Source: Clostridiales bacterium Firm_04 (GTDB lineage Bacteria > Bacillota > Clostridia > Oscillospirales > Ruminococcaceae). Taken from it: a stretch of DNA of 64,000 bases. Below are positions 1 to 8,139 of this stretch, one piece after another. The stretch covers positions 1-64,000 of the forward strand of contig LVAJ01000014.1 of NCBI GenBank assembly GCA_001603005.1. Reading direction: 5' to 3'. Positions within the stretch are counted from its first letter, which is position 1, and every line of letters begins with the position of its first letter. The translations under genes and the position numbers were made by a program. The notes beneath the pieces are model-generated. The model made no database searches, had not been told where the DNA came from, and saw only the letters and a list, made by a program, of their open reading frames with translations.

Positions 1-57
1 GAAAAAACTTTCAATCGCAGCCTGAATCTGAAACGCAAGAAGTGCCTCCTTTCTCAC
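1..57 (-). CDS. possible 5' end of a divergent gene (partial)
   Basis: An open frame runs off the left edge on the minus strand. A GTG codon at 55-57 is preceded by AGGAGA at a suitable distance, and the 19 codons that follow have no stop (MRKEALLAFQIQ and onward). The product cannot be recognised from so little sequence. It would be divergent from uppP. The call rests only on the ribosome site and the open frame. Confidence 0.3.
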   Translation of the reverse strand, partial: MRKEALLAFQIQAAIESFF

Positions 58-107
58 GACTATCTCCTGAAAGTCTTTTTGGGGACTGCTTCGTAAGCGA
101 TTGCCGT

Positions 108-156
108 GCGGGCACTGCCCGCCCGTCTTGACAGGCGGGGGAAAATGTGGTATGAT
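108..156 (+). promoter_or_regulatory. uppP promoter with overlapping palindromes
   Basis: TTGACA at 128-133 and TATGAT at 151-156 are separated by 17 bases. A palindrome (GCGGGCA-C-TGCCCGC, 108-122) abuts the -35 box, and CCCGCC (118-123) can pair with GGCGGG (134-139) across it, so this may also be an operator. Confidence 0.7.
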
Positions 157-200
157 ATAAAAGTATATCTATGCAAATAATTCTTTTTCAGGAGGCTTCT

Positions 201-1031
201 ATGAGCATTTTCGACGCAATCATTCAGGCAATTATTCAGGGACTGACCGAGTTCCTGCCCGTTTCCAGTTCCGGTCACCTCAAACTCTATCAGGCGATCA
301 CCGGTCAGTCCGTCGAGGAAGGCACGTTCCTGCTCGTCATTCTCCACCTCGGTACGCTCGTTGCCGTGTGCATCGCGTTCTGGGATACGATCTGGGCGCT
401 CATCAAGGAATTTTTCGTCCTCGTCAAGGATATCTTCACCGGCAAATTCAAATGGAAATCCATGAACCCCGACCGCCGCATGATCTTCATGCTGCTGATC
501 TCGCTGGTGCTGCTCGTCCCGTTCTACCTCATTAAAGATGTGTTCGAGAATGTCTCGCTGCCCGTGCTGGCGCTCTGCTTCCTGTTTACATCCGTGGAGC
601 TGTTCTTCGCCAGCCGTATCCGCAATACCAAGAAAACTGCCGGCGATATGACCGTCAAGGACGCTGTCGTCATCGGTCTGTTCCAGTGCGCGGCGCTGTT
701 CCCCGGCGTGTCCCGCTCCGGCTCCACCATCTCCGGCGGTCTGTTCTCCGGTCTCGAAAAGGAAACCGCTGTGCGCTATTCCTTCGTGCTCGGCATCCCT
801 GCGATCCTCGGCGGATGTCTCGTGGAGCTGAAGGATCTGCTCGAAGGCACGATCGAGGTCAATCTCGGCGCGGCTGCGATCGGCTTTGTCGTTGCTGCGA
901 TCGTCGGCGTCCTCGCGATCAAGCTCGTGCAGTGGCTCATCCGCTCGGATAATTTCATTGTCTTCTCGATCTACACATTCCTTGTCGCCTGCGGCACATT
1001 CATCTACTGGCTCGTCGCGGGCAGAGCATAA
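201..1031 (+). CDS. uppP: undecaprenyl-diphosphatase UppP (BacA family)
   Basis: Integral membrane phosphatase that recycles undecaprenyl pyrophosphate to the monophosphate for peptidoglycan and wall-polymer synthesis; loss or excess affects bacitracin sensitivity in known members. The 276-residue protein opens with the family signature (GLTEFLPVSSSGHL near residue 14) and has the second motif PGVSRSGSTISGG near residue 170, which together hold the catalytic Glu, His and Arg. Multiple hydrophobic helices fill the rest. The start at 201 is chosen over an upstream ATG at 171 because AGGAGG lies at 190-195 and the family motif then sits at its usual distance. It has its own sigma-A-like promoter and is followed by ftsK. 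Confidence 0.95.
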   Translation: MSIFDAIIQAIIQGLTEFLPVSSSGHLKLYQAITGQSVEEGTFLLVILHLGTLVAVCIAFWDTIWALIKEFFVLVKDIFTGKFKWKSMNPDRRMIFMLLISLVLLVPFYLIKDVFENVSLPVLALCFLFTSVELFFASRIRNTKKTAGDMTVKDAVVIGLFQCAALFPGVSRSGSTISGGLFSGLEKETAVRYSFVLGIPAILGGCLVELKDLLEGTIEVNLGAAAIGFVVAAIVGVLAIKLVQWLIRSDNFIVFSIYTFLVACGTFIYWLVAGRA

Positions 1032-1126
1032 TTGCGATCGGTATATCAGATAACAAGAGAAAAGAGACATTTCCGGCGGGATGACCGCCGCAGCAAGATC
1101 CTCATAGACTGAAGAAAGGGCACATC

Positions 1127-3850
1127 ATGGCAGAGAAAAAGAACGCCGGAAAGACCGGCGCAAAGAAAAAGTCCGCACCGGCTCCTGCAAGAGCCAAGGC
1201 GCCTGCCAAGCGCGTCAACAGCGGTGCGGCAAGTCCTGCCCCGAAAAAAGCAGATGCCAAGCCCCCGCGCCTGCCCAATAATCAGGTGCGGTCGGTGCTG
1301 CTGATCGCGGCGGGCTTCATGGTGCTGATGTTCGCATTCGTTCCCGGAAAACGCGGCTGGCTCCTGATCCAGAACGCTCTGCGCGGACTGTTCGGCATCG
1401 GCGTGGTGTTTGTTGCGGCGTTTCTCATCGCGGCAGGCTGGCTGATCGGCAGGGAACGCCGTGCGCAGGCTTCCGCGACCGGCTTCTTCGGTATGGTCTG
1501 CGCGCTGTGCGTCAGTGCGCTCGTGCAGGTGTTTTTCGGCGATCCGCTGATCGGCGTCAATCCCGAAACCGGTGAGATGAACCATATCGGGGACGCGATC
1601 CGGCTGCTCTGGGAAAACGGCAAATCGCTGCACGGCGGCGGACTGATCTCCGGCGTGATCGTCGGGCCGCTCGTCGCTGCATTCGACGTCATCGGCGCGA
1701 AGATCGTCATTACGCTGCTGGTCGTCGTGTTCATCATGCTGCTGACAAACCGCGGCATCATGGAGATTTTACAGATCCTCGCAAGACCGTTTGTCTGGAC
1801 ATGGCAGGGGATCGTCCGGCTGGCAACGACCGGCATGGACTTCATTGACGGGTATGATCCCGAATTTGACGACGATGACGAGGAACCCGAACCGCTCCCT
1901 GAAATGCCGCCGGAATCCGGCGAGGCGCCTCGGAAATATATGCGCGGGAGCAAGCGTGCCCTGCTGCCGCCCGATGAACTGCAGGCGGAGATCCCGAAAA
2001 CCGAGCGCCGCCGCAGACGTCAGGAGATGCAGGAGCTCGCGTTTATCTTTGACCGCAGTGAGACCGGCGATCCCGACGAAGTGCGCGGGGCGCTGCGCAA
2101 TCTCGATATGGATGTGCCGATCTACGACCACAAGGACGAGCCGGTGCCTGATACCGAGATGAACAGGCTCACATCCGAAAAGCAGAGCGGTACGGACGGC
2201 TTCAAAATGTCCGCAGAGGAAGAATTGCAGCTCGAAGCGCTCGCGGAGCAGGCTTCTATGGAAGCGGACGAGCAGGCAAACCGTCTGCCGTGGCTGACCG
2301 ATGACGAGACGCAGGAAGATGCGCCGCAGGACGAGAGCATCTACGAGGAAGAACCTGAGATCCCCTATACGGCGCCGCGGCTCGACCTGCTGCACCGCGC
2401 GGACAACTCGGCGAACGATGCGGACAAATCCGCGGAGCTGCGTGAAAAAGGCAAGCTGCTCGTTGATACGCTGGCAAGCTTCGGCGTCAATGTGCGCATC
2501 ACCGGCATCCGCCGCGGCCCGACCGTCACGCGCTATGAGATCCAGCCTGCTGCCGGCGTCAAGATCGCGAAGATCACCTCGCTCGCAGACGATATCGGTC
2601 TGAATCTCGGCGGCAAATCCGTGCGTATCGAAGCGCCGATCCCCGGCAAGCCTGCCGTCGGCGTTGAGGTGCCGAATAACACGAAGGACACGGTCTCACT
2701 CCGCGAAATCCTCGAATCTCCGGAGTTTCAGGAGTCGCAGAGCAAGCTGACATTTGCAGTCGGCAAGGATATCGACGGGCATGTGATCCTCGGCGATATC
2801 GCAAAAATGCCGCACATGATCATTGCCGGAACGACCGGCTCGGGTAAATCCGTCTGCACCAATTCCATTATCATGAGCATCCTGTTCCACGCCTCGCCGG
2901 ACGAGGTGCGGCTGATCCTCGTGGATCCGAAGGTGGTCGAGTTCCAGCCGTATGACGGCATCCCGCACCTGCTGATCCCGGTCGTGACGCAGCCGCAGAA
3001 GGCTGCCGGTGCGCTGAACTGGGCAGTGCTCGAAATGGAACGCAGATACATGCTTTGCGCGACCTACGGCGTGCGTGATCTGAAAGGCTACAACGCGATC
3101 GCGGAGAAGAATCCCGACCTGAAAAAGCTCCCGCAGATCGTCATTATCATTGACGAGTTCGCGGATCTGATGATGAGCAGCGGCAAGGAAGTCGAGGCGG
3201 CGGTCATCCGCATTGCGCAGAAGGCGCGTGCTGCCGGCATTCACCTCATCATTGCGACGCAGCGCCCGACCGTGGACGTCATCACCGGTCTGATCAAATC
3301 GAACGTCCCGAGCAGAATCGGCATGAGCGTGAAATCGGCTGTCGATTCGCGCACGATCCTCGATGCGACCGGCGCGGAAACGCTGCTCGGAAACGGCGAC
3401 CTGCTGTTCTATCCGAACGGCTGGCGCGAGCCGAAGCGCGTGCAGGGCTGCTTTGTCTCCGATCAGGAGGTCGAGGCAGTCGCGACCTTCCTCAAGAGCA
3501 ACGGCACGATGGAATACGACGCCGAGATCATTGAGGCGGTCGAGCAGGCAAGCCCCGCGCAGAAGGGCGAAAAGACGTCCGATGACGATTACGGCGAACT
3601 GAGCAGCGAGGAAGCACTCGTGCTGAAAGCGGCAGAGCTCGCGGTCGATGCCGGACAGCTCTCCACGACGGCGCTGCAGCGGCGATTGAAGCTCGGCTAC
3701 GCAAAGGCTGCGCGCATCGTCGATACGCTCGAAGAACGCGGCATTGTCGGGCCTTCTGAGGGCGCGAAGCCGCGAAAGGTCATCATGACGCCGCAGGAAT
3801 TGACGGAATGGAAATTACAGGTTGCCTCTCGCGGCAGCAAGGTTGAATAA
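1127..3850 (+). CDS. ftsK: DNA translocase FtsK/SpoIIIE
   Basis: ATP-driven double-stranded DNA pump that clears chromosome arms from the division or sporulation septum. The 907-residue protein has a Lys/Ala/Pro-rich cytoplasmic tail (1-45), about four membrane helices (50-215), an acidic linker (240-430), and a C-terminal motor. The motor shows the FtsK alpha/beta domain near 430, Walker A GTTGSGKS near residue 567, Walker B IIIIDEFADLMM near 685, and a C-terminal winged-helix gamma domain (about 840-900, EEALVLKAAELAV) that reads polar KOPS/SRS sequences in known members. The start follows GAAAGGG. In a sporulating Firmicute it could serve as SpoIIIE, FtsK or both; the sequence alone does not decide. 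Confidence 0.96.
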   Translation: MAEKKNAGKTGAKKKSAPAPARAKAPAKRVNSGAASPAPKKADAKPPRLPNNQVRSVLLIAAGFMVLMFAFVPGKRGWLLIQNALRGLFGIGVVFVAAFLIAAGWLIGRERRAQASATGFFGMVCALCVSALVQVFFGDPLIGVNPETGEMNHIGDAIRLLWENGKSLHGGGLISGVIVGPLVAAFDVIGAKIVITLLVVVFIMLLTNRGIMEILQILARPFVWTWQGIVRLATTGMDFIDGYDPEFDDDDEEPEPLPEMPPESGEAPRKYMRGSKRALLPPDELQAEIPKTERRRRRQEMQELAFIFDRSETGDPDEVRGALRNLDMDVPIYDHKDEPVPDTEMNRLTSEKQSGTDGFKMSAEEELQLEALAEQASMEADEQANRLPWLTDDETQEDAPQDESIYEEEPEIPYTAPRLDLLHRADNSANDADKSAELREKGKLLVDTLASFGVNVRITGIRRGPTVTRYEIQPAAGVKIAKITSLADDIGLNLGGKSVRIEAPIPGKPAVGVEVPNNTKDTVSLREILESPEFQESQSKLTFAVGKDIDGHVILGDIAKMPHMIIAGTTGSGKSVCTNSIIMSILFHASPDEVRLILVDPKVVEFQPYDGIPHLLIPVVTQPQKAAGALNWAVLEMERRYMLCATYGVRDLKGYNAIAEKNPDLKKLPQIVIIIDEFADLMMSSGKEVEAAVIRIAQKARAAGIHLIIATQRPTVDVITGLIKSNVPSRIGMSVKSAVDSRTILDATGAETLLGNGDLLFYPNGWREPKRVQGCFVSDQEVEAVATFLKSNGTMEYDAEIIEAVEQASPAQKGEKTSDDDYGELSSEEALVLKAAELAVDAGQLSTTALQRRLKLGYAKAARIVDTLEERGIVGPSEGAKPRKVIMTPQELTEWKLQVASRGSKVE

Positions 3851-3869
3851 CGAAAAAGGAGTAAATACG

Positions 3870-4091
3870 ATGAAAACGAAGAAGAAGAATGATCTGCTGG
3901 CAGGCATCATCCTGCTGCTGCTCGGCATGACATGCATCATGCTGACGCGGAGCGCGATCTCGCAGGCGAAAAGCGTGGATCTTTTGCTGATCGCAGCGGG
4001 CTCGCCGCTGTTTCTGGTCGGCGCTTACCGGCTGCTGCGCGGCATGGTGAAGCAGGACGACGAACCGGCGCTGCATGCAAAGAAGAAATAA
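3870..4091 (+). CDS. small two-helix membrane protein
   Basis: A 73-residue protein that starts after AAAAAGGAG, 19 bases downstream of ftsK, so it is probably cotranscribed. It has a basic N terminus (MKTKKKN), two hydrophobic helices (about 8-26 and 36-56) joined by a short polar loop, and a charged C-terminal tail ending in Lys. I do not recognise a family. The good ribosome site and membrane topology argue that it is a real gene. Confidence 0.65.
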   Translation: MKTKKKNDLLAGIILLLLGMTCIMLTRSAISQAKSVDLLLIAAGSPLFLVGAYRLLRGMVKQDDEPALHAKKK

Positions 4092-4109
4092 TTGTGCAGG
4101 ATGCATAAA
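4092..4109 (+). repeat. 18-bp dispersed repeat, copy 1
   Basis: The 18-mer TTGTGCAGGATGCATAAA occurs here, just after a stop codon, and again at 26060-26077. Both copies are intergenic. TGCA-GGA-TGCA within it can form a small hairpin. Confidence 0.55.
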
Positions 4110-4133
4110 ATTCTGCCGGAAATGAAAGCGACT

Positions 4134-4188
4134 TTTCAAAGGTTTCATTTTCACAATATGAAAAAGTGAGAAACTGAAACCTTTCAAA
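4134..4188. repeat. palindromic repeat, left copy
   Basis: A long imperfect inverted repeat. Arms 4134-4147 and 4175-4188 match at 13 of 14 positions, and an inner arm TTTTCAC (4148-4154) pairs with GTGAGAA (4166-4172) around an 11-base loop. Its reverse complement closely matches 5771-5820: TCACTTTTTCAT is identical and the following TGAAA-TGAAACCTTTG block differs by one base. It lies just upstream of a TATAAT at 4201-4206. Confidence 0.6.
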
Positions 4189-4253
4189 ATATTGCTTTTG
4201 TATAATTATATTGCTGAGATGAGCGGCGCACTGCGTCAGAAAGGGTGGTACAC

Positions 4254-4772
4254 ATGTCTTTGCTTGGAAGAATCAGATGGACATTTGCGACATGGTGGGA
4301 GTGCAGAGAGTTCCTGTCGCTGGGGTTTATGATCTTGTATCCGGTTTTTAGCATGCGTAATAAGCTGAGCGGTCTGCACGATGAGAAAAAGCAGGAGCAG
4401 GTCTGTCAGAAGCTTGGATTTTCGTCGATTGACGAGGTGAAGGCGCATGCTGAGGATCTGACGCCGCTCCTTGACAGCGGCAAGCTCTGGCTGTGCCAGT
4501 CGCATATTATGGACGACTGCGGCATGGAATGCTGTCATCTCACGCAGATCGAGGGCATCCGGCTCGGAAATGACAGGGAATGGCGCACAAAGCTGATCCC
4601 GAATGACCGCGTGTTCATCAAGGTGAGCGGCATGCGCCGTCCGCTCTGCATTTATGATCCGTACGATGCTGAGGCGCTTGCAGACAAACTGCTGAAAGCG
4701 TGCGCGGACTGCGGAAATGTCCTCGACCGCTCCTATGCGCCGTTCCGGAAGTCTGCCGCGCAGCCTGCCTGA
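4254..4772 (+). CDS. hypothetical protein, unrecognised
   Basis: A 172-residue protein that starts at ATG 4254 after AAAGGG; an in-frame GTG at 4245 overlaps that site and is less likely. A hydrophobic stretch near residues 14-32 (TWWECREFLSLGFMILYPVF) could be one membrane helix. The C-terminal half (about 75-150) is mixed alpha/beta in character, with Cys at several places. No catalytic motif is visible and I do not recognise a family. It is 21 bases upstream of kptA on the same strand, so the two are probably cotranscribed. A TATAAT at 4201-4206 lacks a clear -35 box. Confidence 0.6.
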   Translation: MSLLGRIRWTFATWWECREFLSLGFMILYPVFSMRNKLSGLHDEKKQEQVCQKLGFSSIDEVKAHAEDLTPLLDSGKLWLCQSHIMDDCGMECCHLTQIEGIRLGNDREWRTKLIPNDRVFIKVSGMRRPLCIYDPYDAEALADKLLKACADCGNVLDRSYAPFRKSAAQPA

Positions 4773-4793
4773 CCGCAGCGAAAGAGGTGCAGC

Positions 4794-5336
4794 ATGGACA
4801 GGCTGACACAATACAGCAAATTTCTGAGCCTTGTGCTGCGGCATCAGCCCGAAGCGGCAGGCATTACGCTTGACCGTCACGGCTGGGCGGATGTGCCTGC
4901 GCTGCTCGAAGGCTTGCAGAAAACCGGCAGACCGGTGCGCATGGAGATGCTGGAGGAGATCGTGCGCACCGACGAAAAGCAGCGCTATGCGTTCAATGCA
5001 GAACACACGAAAATACGTGCAAATCAGGGACATTCGATTCCTGTGGAGCTTGATCTTGTGCCCCTCACGCCGCCGGAGGTTCTCTGGCACGGCACCGCGG
5101 AGCGCTTCCTCGGCATGATCTTTGCGGACGGTCTGCGCCCGATGTCGCGGCAGTATGTGCATCTGTCGGCGGATCCGGAGACCGCGCAGAAGGTCGGGCA
5201 GCGCCACGGCAAGCCGGTCATCCTGCGCGTTGCGGCAGGGGAGATGTTCCGCGCCGGGATGCAGTTCTATCAGGCGGAGAACGGCGTCTGGCTGACCGAG
5301 GCAGTCCCGCCTGCCTATCTCGAACGCAACGATTGA
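4794..5336 (+). CDS. kptA: RNA 2'-phosphotransferase, Tpt1/KptA family
   Basis: Family members move an RNA internal 2'-phosphate to NAD+, giving ADP-ribose 1'',2''-cyclic phosphate. In eukaryotes this finishes tRNA splicing; the role in bacteria, which lack that splicing route, is unsettled, and some homologues ADP-ribosylate nucleic-acid ends. The 180-residue length is normal. The N-terminal winged-helix part has SKFLSLVLRHQPE and LDRHGWADVPALL; the C-terminal part has GHS near residue 82, LWHGTAERF near 100, RQYVHLS near 118, and RHGKPVIL followed by NGVWLTEAVPP. It sits with the preceding unknown gene between inverted copies of a palindromic repeat. Confidence 0.93.
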   Translation: MDRLTQYSKFLSLVLRHQPEAAGITLDRHGWADVPALLEGLQKTGRPVRMEMLEEIVRTDEKQRYAFNAEHTKIRANQGHSIPVELDLVPLTPPEVLWHGTAERFLGMIFADGLRPMSRQYVHLSADPETAQKVGQRHGKPVILRVAAGEMFRAGMQFYQAENGVWLTEAVPPAYLERND

Positions 5337-5882
5337 GAATCGCAGGATATGCTTCGCAATTTTTGCGGAAATTCTGCGGTTTCTGCTGATCATCCGGACA
5401 ATCTTGCAAAAGTCTGTCCGGTGTTTCAGTTTATACAGATAACATGGAGAATCTGACGGCAATCCCTGCACAGTCTGTGTTATGATTCGCAATATCCGAG
5501 AAAATGCGCTGCTTTTGATACGGATACCGGAGAAAGTGCAGATTTGCCGGATATTTGTTCAAATATCTGTTTACAAAAACAAACAGGCGTTTTGTCGGAA
5601 AAAAGTGGACGATCTGAAACCGAGATCTGCACAGTCCGGCTGTTCTGATGCTGCGGCATGCGGTGCGCCGGATCATGACAGAATTTGTTCAGTATCAGCA
5701 TGGATTTGATGCGATTTGTGCAGAACAGCGAAAACGCGCGATGCTTTCAGGGTATCTATGTGCAGAATCACGTTTCAACATTTCACTTTTTCATTGCCTG
5801 AAAGTGAAACCTTTGCAAAACATGCTGTGGAATCTACTTGAATTTGTACAGAATCGACAAAAACACAGGAAAGGAGCATCGC
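5337..5882 (+). other. 546-bp intergenic region with right palindromic repeat
   Basis: Visibly more A+T-rich than the flanking genes. I see no convincing gene; the short open frames lack ribosome sites or family resemblance. It contains the right repeat copy near its 3' end and the ribosome site AGGAAAGGAG of the next gene. No consensus promoter is clear. Confidence 0.55.
5771..5822. repeat. palindromic repeat, right copy (inverted)
   Basis: TTTCACTTT (5781-5789) and AAAGTGAAA (5801-5809) form a perfect 9-bp stem with an 11-base loop, flanked by GTTT/AAAC. It resembles the reverse complement of 4134-4188, so the two copies face each other around the unknown gene and kptA. Confidence 0.6.
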
Positions 5883-7832
5883 ATGACAAAGACTGGATTT
5901 CTTCCGGTGACAATGGATGAACTGCGCGAAACCGGCGTTGAACAGCCGGATTTTGTCTATGTGAACGGCGATGCCTATGTCGATCACCCGAGCTTCGGCG
6001 CGGCGATCATCACGCGCATCCTCGAACACGCGGGCTATTCCGTCGCGATGCTCGCCCAGCCGGACTGGAAAACCGACCGCGATTTCATGCGCTTCGGCAG
6101 ACCGAAACTCGCGTTTCTGGTCAGCGCCGGCAATATCGACAGCATGGTCGCGCATTACACATCCGCGAAGAAAAAGCGCTCCGATGACGCCTATTCCGCC
6201 GGCAACAAAGCGGGCAAGCGCCCCGACCGCGCAGTGATCGTATACTGCCAAAAAATACGTAAGATCTACGGAAACGATGTGCCGATCCTGATCGGCGGAC
6301 TGGAAGCATCGCTCCGCCGCTTCGCCCATTACGACTACTGGGACGACAGCGTGCACCCCTCGGTGCTGCTCGAAAGCGGCGCGGATATCCTGAGCTTCGG
6401 CATGGGCGAGCACAGCATGCTCGAACTTGCGGCGCTGCTCCGCGACGGCGTGCCGGTCAGCGAGATCCGCGACGTCCGCGGCACCTGCTACCTCTGCGAT
6501 CCCGCGGAGACACCGTTCGGCGCGGCGGAATGCCCGTCCTTCGAGCAGGTGCGCGACAGCAAGCCCGCCTACGCGAAAGCCTGCCGCATCCAGTACGACC
6601 AGCAGGACGAGGTCTACGGCAAGCGCATCATCCAGCGCCACGGCAGCCGCATGCTCGTGCAGAATCCGCCCGCGACCTCGCTGACGCAGCAGGAGTTCGA
6701 CGACCTCTACAAGCTGCCGTTCCAGCGCATGTACCACCCGATGTACGAGGCGGAAGGCGGCGTGCCGGCGATCAAAGAGGTGCGTTTTTCGATCACGCAT
6801 AACCGCGGCTGCTTCGGCTTCTGCAACTTCTGCTCGATTGCGCTGCATCAGGGCAGACGCATGACGATGCGCTCCGAGCAGTCGGTGATTGATGAGGCAA
6901 AATATTTAACAACACTGCCCGATTTCAAGGGCTATCTGCATGACGTCGGCGGCCCGACCGCGAACTTCCGGCATCCGTCCTGCGAGAAGCAGCTCAAGTT
7001 CGGGCTCTGCAAAGGCAAAAAATGTCTCGCGCCGGAGCCCTGCAAAAATATGACAGTCGATCACAAGGACTATCTGCATCTGCTGCGAAAACTGCGTAAT
7101 ATCCCGAAAATCAAGCGCGTGTTTATTCGTTCGGGCATTCGTTACGACTATCTGCTCGCAGACAAAGACGATGAATTTTTCCGCGAACTCGTGCGCTATC
7201 ATGTTTCCGGTCAGCTGAAAGTCGCGCCGGAGCATTGCTCGAACCGCGTGCTCGACAAGATGGGCAAGCCGCATATTGAGTACTACAAAGCGTTTCAAAA
7301 GCGGTTTTATGAATTAACAAAGTCAATGAACATGGAGCAGTATCTCGTGCCGTATCTGATGAGCAGCCACCCCGGCAGCACGATGCAGGACGCGATCGCG
7401 CTCGCCGTGTTCCTCAAGGAAGAAGGCATCCGGCCGGAGCAGGTGCAGGATTTCTACCCGACGCCCGGCACGATCTCGACCTGCATGTTCCACACGGGAC
7501 TCGATCCCTACACGATGGAGCCGGTCTACGTCCCGCGCACGCCGAAGGAAAAGGCGGAGCAGCGCGCGATGCTGCAATATTTCAAGCCGGAGAACCACGC
7601 GCTCATCCGGCAGGCGCTCATCAAGGCGGGGCGCCGCGACCTCATCGGCAGCGGGCCGCACTGCCTTGTCCCCGCGGATCCGCATGCCGCGCAGGGTACG
7701 CATGCGCAGAAGGGCGGCAGACCGCAGAAGCCCGGGAACCGTCCCGCGCACGGCAAGCCGAACGGACGCACGCAGAACGGTCAGCGCCCGCAGAAGCACG
7801 GCGGCGCACAGCAGCGACAGCGCAGGAAATGA
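5883..7832 (+). CDS. YgiQ-family radical SAM protein
   Basis: A 649-residue radical S-adenosylmethionine protein of the YgiQ type (N-terminal UPF0313 domain). The N terminus is the family opening (FLPVTMDELRETG). The radical SAM cluster motif is CFGFCNFC, near residues 310-317, in the CxxxCxxC spacing, and GGxEASLRR-like sequence precedes it. A further Cys-rich stretch (CEKQLKFGLCKGKKCLAPEPC, near 360-380) is typical of the family. The last 50 residues are a low-complexity Gly/Pro/Gln/Lys/Arg tail that may bind nucleic acid. The substrate is unknown. Start is set by AGGAAAGGAG. Confidence 0.9.
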   Translation: MTKTGFLPVTMDELRETGVEQPDFVYVNGDAYVDHPSFGAAIITRILEHAGYSVAMLAQPDWKTDRDFMRFGRPKLAFLVSAGNIDSMVAHYTSAKKKRSDDAYSAGNKAGKRPDRAVIVYCQKIRKIYGNDVPILIGGLEASLRRFAHYDYWDDSVHPSVLLESGADILSFGMGEHSMLELAALLRDGVPVSEIRDVRGTCYLCDPAETPFGAAECPSFEQVRDSKPAYAKACRIQYDQQDEVYGKRIIQRHGSRMLVQNPPATSLTQQEFDDLYKLPFQRMYHPMYEAEGGVPAIKEVRFSITHNRGCFGFCNFCSIALHQGRRMTMRSEQSVIDEAKYLTTLPDFKGYLHDVGGPTANFRHPSCEKQLKFGLCKGKKCLAPEPCKNMTVDHKDYLHLLRKLRNIPKIKRVFIRSGIRYDYLLADKDDEFFRELVRYHVSGQLKVAPEHCSNRVLDKMGKPHIEYYKAFQKRFYELTKSMNMEQYLVPYLMSSHPGSTMQDAIALAVFLKEEGIRPEQVQDFYPTPGTISTCMFHTGLDPYTMEPVYVPRTPKEKAEQRAMLQYFKPENHALIRQALIKAGRRDLIGSGPHCLVPADPHAAQGTHAQKGGRPQKPGNRPAHGKPNGRTQNGQRPQKHGGAQQRQRRK

Positions 7833-7904
7833 CCTGATTTTAGTATGATCTTGCTGACGGACGGGATCCCGCTCCGCAGCCTGACCGCAGAAAGGAGTCT
7901 GCAT

Positions 7905-8138
7905 ATGACGATGATACTGGATCGCTTCGAGGACGACTTCGCCGTTGCGGAGCTTTATGATGATGCGACCGGCGAGGTGTTCTATAAGAATATCCCGCTG
8001 AGCTGGCTGCCGGAAGACGCAGCCGAGGGCGATGTGATCGTGAAAACAGACGGTAAATATGCAATAGATACGAAAGAAACAGAGAAGCGCAGAGCAAAGG
8101 CAGCTGCCCGATTGCAGGATGCGCTTTCGGGGGAATGA
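7905..8138 (+). CDS. DUF3006-type small protein
   Basis: A 77-residue cytoplasmic protein that starts after AAAGGAG. MILDRFEDDFAVAEL and IPLSWLPEDAAEGDVI match the DUF3006 pattern of a small beta-rich domain; a charged helix closes it. No biochemical role is known for the family. Its stop codon is one base from the next start, so it is likely cotranslated with the flavoprotein downstream. Confidence 0.75.
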   Translation: MTMILDRFEDDFAVAELYDDATGEVFYKNIPLSWLPEDAAEGDVIVKTDGKYAIDTKETEKRRAKAAARLQDALSGE

Positions 8139-8139
8139 T

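Noticed and set aside
5431-5920. Several short open frames in the 5337-5882 gap
   Set aside because: No ribosome sites, no recognisable domains, and unlike the neighbouring genes in composition.
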